Assembly (NCBI GenBank): GCA_020629235.1
Contig: JAHDDS010000001.1
Location: 52,836 to 116,835 of the forward strand
Source: Planktomarina sp.
Lineage (GTDB): Bacteria; Pseudomonadota; Alphaproteobacteria; Rhodobacterales; Rhodobacteraceae
Length of the DNA: 64,000 nucleotides
Reading direction: 5' to 3'
In this document: piece by piece, positions 17,994 through 26,038 of the stretch
How positions within the stretch are numbered: the first letter of the stretch is position 1
Layout of the letters: the number at the start of each line of letters is the position of its first letter
Notes under the pieces: generated by a model
The model's database searches: none
Told to the model about the DNA's origin: nothing
What the model saw: only the letters and a program-made list of their open reading frames with translations
Program-made: the position numbers and the translations under genes

Positions 17994-18665
17994 ATGCGTG
18001 CAATTGGGGTTGGGCTTTTGGGCCTTATCGGGGTGGTGATTTTGCTGTCTTTGGGGTTCTGGCAGGTGCAGCGCCTGGCTTGGAAAGAAACCGTCCTGGG
18101 CGACATCACAGGGCGCATCACCGCCGCACCTGTGGCCGTTCCTGCCCAGCCTGATCCCACATCCGACCGGTTCTTACCTGTGCGCGCAACGGGGCAATTT
18201 ATCCCAGGCCCAGTGCGCGTGCTGGTGTCCCAAAAACGGGTGGGGGCGGGGTATCGTTTGATCAACGCGTTTCAGACCGAAGACGGACGGCGCATCATGG
18301 TGGACCGGGGCTTTGTCACGGTGCAAAGCAGTCAAACACCGTCCGCACCCCAGGGGACCACAACGGTCACGGGCAACCTTCATTGGCCGCAAGAGGTGGA
18401 CAGTTTCACCCCCGACAACGACCTGGCGGCGAATATCTGGTTCGCGCGCGACGTGCCAACTTTGGCAGATCACTTGCAGGCCGATCCGATTTTGATCATC
18501 GCCCGGACGGTGGACGGCGACGATGGGGTGGCCCCTTTGCCCGTGGGCACCGATGGAATCCCCAACGATCACCTGCAATATGCCATCACCTGGTTTTCGC
18601 TGGCGGGGATTTGGCTTTTCATGACCCTCTATTTCCTCTACCGACAGCGCCAACGACAGGCGTAA
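17994..18665 (+). CDS. surf1: SURF1 family cytochrome oxidase biogenesis protein
   Basis: 223 residues with one helix at each end (about 4-22 and 196-215) enclosing a periplasmic domain, the classical SURF1 topology. Conserved motifs include LGFWQVQRLAWKE, then GAGYRLINAFQTEDGRRIMVDRGFV and the C-terminal NDHLQYAITWFSLAG. SURF1 binds heme a and helps insert it into subunit I. A GGGGGGC tract about 6 bases before the ATG serves as ribosome-binding site. thrC begins 11 bases after the stop. Confidence 0.93.
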   Translation: MRAIGVGLLGLIGVVILLSLGFWQVQRLAWKETVLGDITGRITAAPVAVPAQPDPTSDRFLPVRATGQFIPGPVRVLVSQKRVGAGYRLINAFQTEDGRRIMVDRGFVTVQSSQTPSAPQGTTTVTGNLHWPQEVDSFTPDNDLAANIWFARDVPTLADHLQADPILIIARTVDGDDGVAPLPVGTDGIPNDHLQYAITWFSLAGIWLFMTLYFLYRQRQRQA

Positions 18666-18676
18666 GGACCGTGCCG

Positions 18677-20062
18677 ATGGACTATGTCTCAACCCGGGGA
18701 CAGGCCCCGCAATTGACTTTCGAAGATGCGATGTTGACCGGGTTGGCCCGGGACGGGGGCCTGTATGTGCCAGCGACCGTGCCGACCTTGTCCCATGCTG
18801 ACATCGCGGCCATGGCAGGTCTGCAGTACGAAGACATCGCGTTTCGCGTCATGCGCCCTTTCGTGGGCGACACCTTCACCGACAGTGAATTCGGCGATGT
18901 GATCGAAAAGGCATATGCAGGCTTCGGCCACGCCGCACGCGCCCCTTTGAAACAACTTGGCCCCAACCATCACCTGTTGGAACTGTTCCACGGGCCCACT
19001 TTGGCGTTCAAAGATTTCGCCATGCAACTGATCGGCCAAATGTTCCAAGTGGCGCTGTCGCGGCGTGGCGACCGGGTGACCATCGTTGGGGCCACGTCGG
19101 GCGACACCGGATCAGCGGCGATTGAGGCGTTCAAGGGCCTGGACGCCGTGGACGTGTTCATCATGTTCCCCAATGGCCGCGTGTCTGAAGTGCAGCGCCG
19201 CCAGATGACCACGCCGGTCGATGCCAACGTGCACGCCCTGGCCGTGGACGGCAGTTTTGACACCTGCCAAGCCCGCCTAAAAGACATGTTCAACGACCTG
19301 GATTTTCGCGACGGCGTGAAACTGGCCGGGGTCAATTCCATCAACTGGGCGCGGGTTTTGGCCCAGGTGGTGTACTACTTCAGCGCCGCCACGGCCCTTG
19401 GCGCACCGCATCGGTCCGTCAGCTTCACCGTGCCCACGGGCAATTTCGGCGACATCTTCGCGGGATATATCGCCAAGCGCATGGGCCTGCCCATCGACCG
19501 GCTGGTGATCGCCACCAACCACAATGACATTTTGGACCGTGCCATGAAGACCGCACGGTATGATACGGGCGACGTGCTGCCCAGCATTTCGCCGTCGATG
19601 GATATCCAAGTGTCGTCCAATTTTGAGCGGGCGTTGTTTGATGCATACGACCGCGACGGGGCCGCCGTGCGGGCCTTGATGGACGACCTGAAGGGGGGCG
19701 GTTTCAAGATCAGCCAAGGGGCCATGCAAGCGCTTCGAGATCACTTCGACAGCGGGCGCTGCGACGAAGACGCCACGTCCGCGGCCATTGCGTCCGCCTT
19801 GGCCAATACTGGCGAATTGCTGTGTCCCCATTCGGCCATCGGGTACCATGTGGCGGAGGAAAACCTGGGCACCAGCCCCATGGTAACCTTGGCCACTGCG
19901 CATCCCGCCAAATTCCCGGATGCTGTGGAAGCGGCGACAAAAATTCGTCCGCCCCTTCCCCCACGCATGGGGGACCTTTATGACAGACCAGAACGGATGA
20001 CCGAGGTCGCGGACGATCTGGGCCAATTGCAAGCATTGATTAAGGACCGGATCGCCTCGTGA
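18677..20062 (+). CDS. thrC: Threonine synthase
   Basis: 461-residue PLP enzyme, class of long bacterial/fungal threonine synthases. MDYVSTRGQAP, LARDGGLYVP, HGPTLAFKDFAMQL (PLP lysine at 112), GATSGDTGSAAIEAF and PTGNFGDIFAGY are all typical. It converts O-phosphohomoserine to threonine in the cytoplasm. The track ORF runs 98 codons further upstream through surf1; the ATG at 18677 with AAGGA eight bases before it is the right start. Its stop overlaps the GTG start of the M16 peptidase. Its position after the cta operon is conserved in Rhodobacterales but has no obvious functional link. The aspartate kinase gene lysC, which feeds the same pathway, is at 28.3-29.6 kb. Confidence 0.95.
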   Translation: MDYVSTRGQAPQLTFEDAMLTGLARDGGLYVPATVPTLSHADIAAMAGLQYEDIAFRVMRPFVGDTFTDSEFGDVIEKAYAGFGHAARAPLKQLGPNHHLLELFHGPTLAFKDFAMQLIGQMFQVALSRRGDRVTIVGATSGDTGSAAIEAFKGLDAVDVFIMFPNGRVSEVQRRQMTTPVDANVHALAVDGSFDTCQARLKDMFNDLDFRDGVKLAGVNSINWARVLAQVVYYFSAATALGAPHRSVSFTVPTGNFGDIFAGYIAKRMGLPIDRLVIATNHNDILDRAMKTARYDTGDVLPSISPSMDIQVSSNFERALFDAYDRDGAAVRALMDDLKGGGFKISQGAMQALRDHFDSGRCDEDATSAAIASALANTGELLCPHSAIGYHVAEENLGTSPMVTLATAHPAKFPDAVEAATKIRPPLPPRMGDLYDRPERMTEVADDLGQLQALIKDRIAS

Positions 20063-21321
20063 GTGTTCAAATACATCGTCTGTCCAATGGTATGCGGATC
20101 GTGACCGAAAACATGCCGGGCATGAAATCCGCCTCTGTCGGGATATGGGTGAACGCGGGCGGACGCCACGAAGCGGAAGCGCAAAACGGGATTGCGCATT
20201 TTCTAGAACACATGGCCTTCAAAGGCACCAAGCGCCGCAACGCGCTTCAAATCGCTGAAGCCATTGAAAATGTGGGCGGGTATATCAACGCCTATACCAG
20301 CCGGGAAATGACCGCGTATTATGCGCGGGTTTTGGAAGATGACGTGGCCTTGGCCCTGGACGTAATTTCCGACATTTTGCTGAACCCTGTGTTTGACCCG
20401 CGCGAGATCGAGGTGGAACGCGGCGTGATTTTGCAAGAAATCGGCCAGGCCCTGGACACCCCAGACGACATTGTTTTCGATTGGCTGCAAGAAGTGTCCT
20501 ACCCAGACCAACCCCTGGGGCGCACGATTTTGGGCCCGGCAGAACGGGTTTCCAACTTCACCCGGCAGGACTTGGCGGGTTTTGTCGAAGACAACTACAA
20601 CCCCGACCAGATGGTGCTGGCGGCTGCGGGCAGTGTTGATCATGACGCCATCGTGGCCCAGGCCGAAGCCTTGTTTGGCGACCGCGCGAAACGGCAGCAG
20701 CCCCAGTTTGTGCCAGGCAAGTTCCAAGCCGGTGAACGGTTGGAAGTGAAGGACCTGGAACAGGCCCATTTTACTTTGGCGTTCGAAGGGCCAAATTATC
20801 AGTCCAAAGACATTTACGCCGCGCAGATTTTTTCCACCGCGTTTGGTGGGGGCATGTCATCGCGATTGTTCCAAGAAGTGCGCGAAAAGCGGGGCCTGTG
20901 TTACACGATCTTTTCGTCAGCTGGGGCCTATACCGACACAGGGACTGTCACGCTTTATGCAGGCACGTCTGGCGAACAGGTGCCTGGGCTGGCCGAAATC
21001 ACCATGGACGAATTGAAGCGCGCTGCGGATGATATGTCCGAAGATGAAGTGGCCCGCGCCCGCGCCCAGATGAAGGCGGGTTTGCTGATGGGGCTGGAAA
21101 GCCCTGCGTCCCGCGCCGAACGCTTGGCCCGCATGGTGGCCATCTGGGACCGGGTCCCCGAACTGGACGAAGTCATTACACACGTCGACAATGTGGACAA
21201 ACAAATGGTGCGCGATTTTGCCGGTGGCCTGGTGGACGCCCCGGCCATGGCAATGGCGGTGTACGGCCCCGTGGACCAGGGGTTCAGCGTCCGTGATTTG
21301 CAGGCACGCCTTGCGGCGTGA
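20059..21321 (+). CDS. M16 family zinc peptidase (mitochondrial processing peptidase-like)
   Basis: 420 residues. The inverted zinc motif HFLEH is at 47-51 (HxxEH, in GIAHFLEHMAFKGT), with the downstream Glu in IEVERGVILQEIGQ completing the site. The C-terminal half is a second M16 domain lacking the metal motif, as usual (EKRGLCYTIFSSAGAYTDTGTVTLYAGTS). The sequence is close to the beta subunit of mitochondrial processing peptidase, an alphaproteobacterial heritage. Start is the GTG overlapping the thrC stop (GTGA). Its substrate in bacteria is not established. Confidence 0.92.
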   Translation: MSVQIHRLSNGMRIVTENMPGMKSASVGIWVNAGGRHEAEAQNGIAHFLEHMAFKGTKRRNALQIAEAIENVGGYINAYTSREMTAYYARVLEDDVALALDVISDILLNPVFDPREIEVERGVILQEIGQALDTPDDIVFDWLQEVSYPDQPLGRTILGPAERVSNFTRQDLAGFVEDNYNPDQMVLAAAGSVDHDAIVAQAEALFGDRAKRQQPQFVPGKFQAGERLEVKDLEQAHFTLAFEGPNYQSKDIYAAQIFSTAFGGGMSSRLFQEVREKRGLCYTIFSSAGAYTDTGTVTLYAGTSGEQVPGLAEITMDELKRAADDMSEDEVARARAQMKAGLLMGLESPASRAERLARMVAIWDRVPELDEVITHVDNVDKQMVRDFAGGLVDAPAMAMAVYGPVDQGFSVRDLQARLAA

Positions 21322-21905
21322 TGATTTTCCGGCGGCGACGGATAACCCTTACGTCTGACCGGCTGTTGCTGCGCGCGCCCGTCCACAAGGATTTTGTGGA
21401 TTGGACCAAGCTGCGGACCCAAAACCGAGATTTCTTGGAACCTTGGGACCCGGTCTGGGCCAAGGATCACCTGACCCGCAAGAATTTCACCAACCGGGTG
21501 TATTGGTCCCAACGGGCCATCGCGTCGGGCACGGCGCTGCCTTTGTTCGTGTTCCTGAAGGACAGCGACACACTGGTGGGGGCGGTGACGTTGGACAACA
21601 TCCGCCGCGGCCCCATGCAGATGGGAACGCTGGGATATTGGATGGCTGAAGACCACACCCGCCAGGGGATCATGCGCGAATCCATCGCTTTGGTGCGCGA
21701 CTATGCCTTTGAAACGCTTGGCCTCAGCCGGATAGAGGCGGCGTGTTTGCCCGAAAACCAAGCGTCGCGTGGGTTGTTGGAAAGTTCTGGGTTCAAGTAC
21801 GAAGGTGTGGCGCAAAGCTATCTTCAGATAAAAGGGCGGTGGCGCACCCACGTGCTGTACGCCAGCTTGCGCCATGACAGGCGCGGGCGCGCAGATACGG
21901 ACTGA
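21318..21905 (+). CDS. GNAT acetyltransferase, RimJ/RimL type
   Basis: 195 residues. ITLTSDRLLLRAPVHKDFVDWTKLR is the typical start of the RimJ/RimL (Acetyltransf_3) family, and GTLGYWMAEDHTRQGIMRESIALVRDYAFETLGLSRIEAACLPENQASRGLLESSGFKYEG carries the acetyl-CoA loop and the conserved Asn-x-x-S tail. Family members acetylate N-termini of ribosomal proteins or other amines. The gene overlaps the M16 peptidase by four bases (GTGA/TGATG); either the GTG at 21318 or the ATG at 21321 could be used. It is the last gene of the thrC operon. Confidence 0.87.
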   Translation: MMIFRRRRITLTSDRLLLRAPVHKDFVDWTKLRTQNRDFLEPWDPVWAKDHLTRKNFTNRVYWSQRAIASGTALPLFVFLKDSDTLVGAVTLDNIRRGPMQMGTLGYWMAEDHTRQGIMRESIALVRDYAFETLGLSRIEAACLPENQASRGLLESSGFKYEGVAQSYLQIKGRWRTHVLYASLRHDRRGRADTD

Positions 21906-21954
21906 CGGTTCCGACACGGCGTGACAAATTCTGCGCGCGCGTTATCCTTTGGCT

Positions 21955-22764
21955 ATGCGTATATTAATCCTGTCGATTTTTCTAATGCTGCCCGGGATGG
22001 CCTGGGGGCAAGCTGGGGTCAGCCAGTGTTTTGCCATTGCGGGTGATCCCCCCCAACCGCGCGTTATCCGGGCCAAGTATTCGGACCCATTGGACATCGC
22101 ACAGGTGCGCATCAGCTATGTCGATCATGCGATGTTTTTGATCCAAGGGGGCGGCGCGTCGGCAGCCACAGATTACACCGGGTTCTTGGGTATGGTGGAT
22201 TTTGTGCCCGACATCGTCACCATGAACAACGCCCACGAAACCCATTGGACCAGCCTTCCAGACGCCAGAATTCCCCACATCTTGCGCGGTTGGCCCCAAG
22301 GCCCGCAGCCCGCTTTGCATTGGATCAAAGTGGACGACATGGTGGTGCGCAACGTTACATCGGACACGCGTTCGCCCTTTGGCGGCCCGGTGCGACGGCA
22401 CGGGAATTCCATTTTCATCTTTGAAGTGGCGGGTCTGTGCATCGCGCATTTGGGGCATTTGCACCACGACCTGACGGATGAACAATACGCTTTGATGGGG
22501 CACATGGATGTGGTGATGGTGCCGGTGGACGGCGGTGCGACGCTGCCCCATGCCACGGTCATCAACATCATGAAACGCCTTCAGGCCAAAGTGGTGATCC
22601 CGATGCATTGGTTTTCCATCGGCGGGCGAGAGTTGTTTTTGGACGCCCTGGCGGACGATTTTGCCATCGACCGCACGGATGCATCGGCCATCACCCTGTC
22701 CGCGCGAACGTTGCCCAAAACCCCCACTGTGATGGTGATGCGATCTGAATTTTTGCGCGATTGA
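21955..22764 (+). CDS. Secreted MBL-fold (UlaG-like) hydrolase with degenerate metal motif
   Basis: 269 residues. A signal peptide is clear (MRILILSIFLMLPGMAWGQA). The core looks like a Beta-lactamase_2/UlaG-type fold: VRISYVDHAMFLIQGGG, NNAHETHWTSLPD, LCIAHLGHLHHDLTDEQ, VVMVPVDGGATL and KVVIPMHWFSIGG. The usual HxHxDH metal motif is replaced by AHETHW, so the first metal site is altered, while the later His and Asp positions are present. It may be an atypical hydrolase or a binding protein. The ATG at 21955 is preferred over the TTG two codons upstream in the track. It converges on apt. Confidence 0.7.
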   Translation: MRILILSIFLMLPGMAWGQAGVSQCFAIAGDPPQPRVIRAKYSDPLDIAQVRISYVDHAMFLIQGGGASAATDYTGFLGMVDFVPDIVTMNNAHETHWTSLPDARIPHILRGWPQGPQPALHWIKVDDMVVRNVTSDTRSPFGGPVRRHGNSIFIFEVAGLCIAHLGHLHHDLTDEQYALMGHMDVVMVPVDGGATLPHATVINIMKRLQAKVVIPMHWFSIGGRELFLDALADDFAIDRTDASAITLSARTLPKTPTVMVMRSEFLRD

Positions 22765-22773
22765 AGGGGCTGA

Positions 22774-23304
22774 CTAAAGCCCGTCGAAGGCGCACAGAAC
22801 GTGGGTTTTGACGCCCATATCGTCCAGCACTTTGCGGCCCCCCAATTCCGGAAGGTCAATGATGAACCCGCACCCCAGAACGTCTGCCCCCAACCGTTCC
22901 AGCAATTTCAGCCCCGCCACGGCCGTGCCGCCGGTGGCCAGCAAATCATCCACCACCAAAACCTTTTCGCCGGGGTCTATGGCGTCCACGTGCACTTCCA
23001 CTGTGGCTTCACCGTATTCCAGGGTATAATCCTGGGCAAAGGTTTCACCGGGCAACTTGCCTGCTTTGCGAATGGGCACAAAGCCTGCGGTCAACTGGTG
23101 GGCAATGGCCCCGCCCAAAATAAACCCGCGCGCTTCAAGGCCCACGACTTTGTCGATTTCTTGCCCCGCCCATGGGTGCAGCATCTGGTCGATGGCCATG
23201 CGAAACCCACGGGGGTCTGCAAACAGCGTGGTGACATCGCGGAACATGATCCCGTCGTGGGGGAAGTCTGGGATGGTGCGGATATAGTCTTGCACGGTTT
23301 TCAT
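22774..23304 (-). CDS. apt: Adenine phosphoribosyltransferase
   Basis: 176-residue type I phosphoribosyltransferase. The PRPP-binding loop [14 protein letters not shown], the N-terminal [24 protein letters not shown] and [15 protein letters not shown] are signature segments. It makes AMP from adenine and PRPP. It is the last gene of the mtnP - DUF218 - apt operon (one base from the previous stop), where MtnP releases the adenine that Apt recycles. The length is normal and all motifs are intact. Confidence 0.96.
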   Translation of the reverse strand: MKTVQDYIRTIPDFPHDGIMFRDVTTLFADPRGFRMAIDQMLHPWAGQEIDKVVGLEARGFILGGAIAHQLTAGFVPIRKAGKLPGETFAQDYTLEYGEATVEVHVDAIDPGEKVLVVDDLLATGGTAVAGLKLLERLGADVLGCGFIIDLPELGGRKVLDDMGVKTHVLCAFDGL

Positions 23305-23305
23305 A

Positions 23306-23896
23306 TCATGTCCCTTCGTCGGTGGGATAAAGGTTCAAAAGAACACCCCAGATCAGCGCGGCTTCGCGAATCCACCGCCCCGTGCGCACGCGCAGGGTGG
23401 TCCAGGTGCCAAGCCAGGCCCGGTCGCTGTGGTCCGCCGCCACAAACTGAGCATCTAGGCCATAGCGCGCGCAATGCAATGCAATGCGGGGCAAGTGGAA
23501 TTTCTGGCTGACGAAAATGACCGACCGTGGGTCTTGTCGTGCGGCTTCGGCCTTGCAGGTGTCGGGGGTGCGGATGGCGGTGGTGTCCATGGCAATGGCG
23601 TCGGCGGGAACGTTCTGCGCTTCCAGATACTTTTGCATGGTGCGTGCCGCAGAAGGCGCGTTGGACACCACCAGTGTTTTCACCGTCCCGCGCCGCCACA
23701 GGGCCACGCCCGTGTCCAACCGTTCGCGGTGCAGCGGGCTGATTTGGCCGCCCCGCACCACTGCACCAAAGATCAATGCCGCATCTGCAGATGTGGCACC
23801 TTTGAAGGTTGTGATGGGCGTGCTTAGGGTTTGCCACACCCAAGGTGCCGCAAAGACCGCGCCCGACAGAACTAAAGTGACCAACAGTTTGCGCAT
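23306..23896 (-). CDS. DUF218/YdcF-SanA family membrane-anchored protein
   Basis: 196 residues with an N-terminal membrane anchor ([21 protein letters not shown]) and a DUF218 domain: [50 protein letters not shown] and [27 protein letters not shown]. SanA and YdcF relatives are linked to envelope integrity; the biochemical activity is not settled. It lies between mtnP and apt in a tight operon, but no link to adenine salvage can be read from the sequence. Confidence 0.82.
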   Translation of the reverse strand: MRKLLVTLVLSGAVFAAPWVWQTLSTPITTFKGATSADAALIFGAVVRGGQISPLHRERLDTGVALWRRGTVKTLVVSNAPSAARTMQKYLEAQNVPADAIAMDTTAIRTPDTCKAEAARQDPRSVIFVSQKFHLPRIALHCARYGLDAQFVAADHSDRAWLGTWTTLRVRTGRWIREAALIWGVLLNLYPTDEGT

Positions 23897-23923
23897 CGCA
23901 CCGGACCGAATGACGTGCCTGTC

Positions 23924-24796
23924 TTAAAGCATTCTTCCCGCGACGGCGTCCAGCTTGGAAACCAAGGCAGGGTCGCGTTTTTCTGGGGCGGTCAGAATGG
24001 CAAATTCCAAGGCCTTGTCGCAGCCGTGGGGACAGTCTTCGCGGTCGGGTCCCAGCAGGTCGGGCAGGCGGGCCACCATGCCGCGCGCGTTGTCGGCGTT
24101 GCCCATCAGGGTTTTGATGATCTCGGTCACGTCCACTTCCCCGTGATCGGGGTGCCAACTGTCATAGTCGGTGATCATCGCCACGGACGCATAGCACAGC
24201 TCCGCCTCGCGGGCCAATTTTGCTTCGGGCATGTTGGTCATGCCGATCACGTCACAGCCCCACACTTCGCGGTACAGTTTTGATTCCGCCAGGGTCGAAA
24301 ACTGCGGCCCTTCCATGGCCAGGTATGTCCCGCCGCGGTGCACGGTGATGCCCTGGGCTGTGGCGGCGGTTTCGCAGGCATCCGACAGGCGTGGGCAGGT
24401 GGGGTGCGCCACGCTGACGTGGGCCACGCATCCATCGCCAAAGAAGGATTTTTCCCGCGCAAACGTGCGGTCGATGAATTGATCCACCACCACGAAATGC
24501 CCCGGCGCCATGTCTTCACGGAATGACCCGCAGGCCGACACGGAAATCACGTCTGTTACGCCAACGCGCTTTAACGCATCAATATTGGCGCGATACGGCA
24601 CGGTGGTGGGGCTGTGGATGTGGCCACGGCCATGGCGGGGCAGGAACGCCATCTTCACGCCGTTCAAGCGCCCCACCATAATTTCGTCCGACGGGGTGCC
24701 CCAGGGACTGTCTACGGTTGTCCATGTGGCATCTTCCAGACCGTCAATTTCATACAGGCCCGATCCGCCGATGACGCCGATCATTGTTTCGCCCAT
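23924..24796 (-). CDS. mtnP: S-methyl-5'-thioadenosine phosphorylase
   Basis: 290 residues of the PNP/MTAP family. GVIGGSGLYEIDGLEDATW, then FLPRHGRGHIHSPTTVPYRANIDALKRVGVTDVISVSACGSFREDMAPGHFVVVDQFIDRT and GMTNMPEAKLAREAELCYA are characteristic. It splits methylthioadenosine with phosphate into adenine and methylthioribose-1-phosphate. It is the first gene of the operon that ends in apt. The start may be 24796 or the internal ATG four codons in (24784, MIGVIGGSG); the latter gives the more typical N-terminus. Confidence 0.94.
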   Translation of the reverse strand: MGETMIGVIGGSGLYEIDGLEDATWTTVDSPWGTPSDEIMVGRLNGVKMAFLPRHGRGHIHSPTTVPYRANIDALKRVGVTDVISVSACGSFREDMAPGHFVVVDQFIDRTFAREKSFFGDGCVAHVSVAHPTCPRLSDACETAATAQGITVHRGGTYLAMEGPQFSTLAESKLYREVWGCDVIGMTNMPEAKLAREAELCYASVAMITDYDSWHPDHGEVDVTEIIKTLMGNADNARGMVARLPDLLGPDREDCPHGCDKALEFAILTAPEKRDPALVSKLDAVAGRML

Positions 24797-24857
24797 GGGG
24801 TGTCTCCTTTGTCAGTTTTGCGCAGATTGCCACAGGGGCGGCGCGGCAAACAGGGCG

Positions 24858-25463
24858 TTATTCGCCCGGTCGCTTTAAGGTGAACACATTGTCCACCACG
24901 CTGTAATCGCGATAGCCCAGCCGGGCTAAGGGTTTGAACCGGGTGACATCGAAAATGCCGTCCACCAAGCAGTCATCGCGCAGGTGCACGCCGGTGACTT
25001 CCCCCACCACCAAAAAGTTTTCGGCCCCGCGAATTTTGTGAATGTCCACCACTTCGCATTCCAAGGACGCTGGTGCGTCAGTCACGCGCGAACACGCAAT
25101 GGTGCTGCAATTGGTGCGGGGCAATTGGGCCAAATCGAATTCATCCACGTCCTTGGGCCACGGTCCCGCCGTGGCGTTCATGACGTCGCGCGCGGCACTT
25201 TCCACAATATTCACGCAAAATACCCCGGTGTCGCGAATGTTGGCCACGGTGTCCTTGGTGTCGCCGCGATCTGGTTTCGCACTGGTGGACGCGAACATCA
25301 CTTGCGGCGGCACGTAAGCCACGGCGTTAAAAAAGCTGTAGGGTGCCAGGTTTTCTGACCCATCGCTGCCGCGCGTTGAAATCCAGCCAATGGGGCGGGG
25401 TGTCACGATGGCGTTGAACGGATTGTGGGGCAACCCGTGGCCGTTTTTGGGTTCATAGAACAT
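24858..25463 (-). CDS. Flavin reductase-like domain protein
   Basis: 201 residues. FNAIVTPRPIGWISTRGSDGSENLAPYSFFNAVAYVPPQVMFAS is the FMN-binding split-barrel signature of the flavin reductase-like family, followed by DTVANIRDTGVFCVNIV. The C-terminal part (FLVVGEVTGVHLRDDCLVDGIFD) fits too. Members bind FMN and may act as flavin:NAD(P)H reductases or oxygen-sensing flavoproteins; the substrate is unclear. It lies 61 bases upstream of mtnP on the same strand and is divergent from the GNAT gene at 25478 with only 14 bases between starts. Confidence 0.85.
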   Translation of the reverse strand: MFYEPKNGHGLPHNPFNAIVTPRPIGWISTRGSDGSENLAPYSFFNAVAYVPPQVMFASTSAKPDRGDTKDTVANIRDTGVFCVNIVESAARDVMNATAGPWPKDVDEFDLAQLPRTNCSTIACSRVTDAPASLECEVVDIHKIRGAENFLVVGEVTGVHLRDDCLVDGIFDVTRFKPLARLGYRDYSVVDNVFTLKRPGE

Positions 25464-25477
25464 CGCAGGGGGCTTTC

Positions 25478-26038
25478 GTGATGATTTACCGCGACCCTAC
25501 GACCATGCTAGGGCGGCCTCAAGCCAAAGTGGGGCAGGGTGCCGTGGACAAGTTGCGCCAAGAAACAGATGCAGATGGGCCGGCAATCGAAGCCCTGTAT
25601 GACCTGTGCTTTTCGCCGCAGCGCCACAGCTTATCGTCCTATCAATTTCGGACGGGCGTTCATCCCATCGCCGATTTGTGCCAAGTGGCCCATGACCCAT
25701 CTGGGGCCTTGGTGGGGGCCATTCGGTACTGGCCCGTGACCGTTGGCCAACAGGCCGCCTTGCTGTTGGGCCCCATCGCAGTGCATCCCGACCGGCAAGG
25801 CACAGGCGTGGGGCGGTTGTTGATCGGGCAGACCGTGCCCCAAGCGCAATCCTTGGGATGGGCGCGGATCATGTTGGTGGGGGATCAACCCTACTATGGG
25901 CGGTTTGGTTTTGCCGTGTTGCCGGGTGTTGTAATGCCCGCACCCACAGATCCTGCGCGCGTTTTGGGATTTACCCGCGACACGGATGCCTGGTCCGGCG
26001 TTACAGGCACCGTGCGCAAGGTCACGCCTGGTCTTTGA
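25478..26038 (+). CDS. GNAT acetyltransferase (YhbS-like)
   Basis: 186 residues. The acetyl-CoA-binding motif is in LGPIAVHPDRQGTGVGRLLIG (Q/RxxGxG/A), followed by GWARIMLVGDQPYYGRFGFA. The region before it (PAIEALYDLCFSPQRHSLSSYQFR) is typical of the YhbS-type family. The target is unknown. The last 17 bases overlap the end of the convergent ptsP gene. The true start may be the second methionine. Confidence 0.85.
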   Translation: MMIYRDPTTMLGRPQAKVGQGAVDKLRQETDADGPAIEALYDLCFSPQRHSLSSYQFRTGVHPIADLCQVAHDPSGALVGAIRYWPVTVGQQAALLLGPIAVHPDRQGTGVGRLLIGQTVPQAQSLGWARIMLVGDQPYYGRFGFAVLPGVVMPAPTDPARVLGFTRDTDAWSGVTGTVRKVTPGL

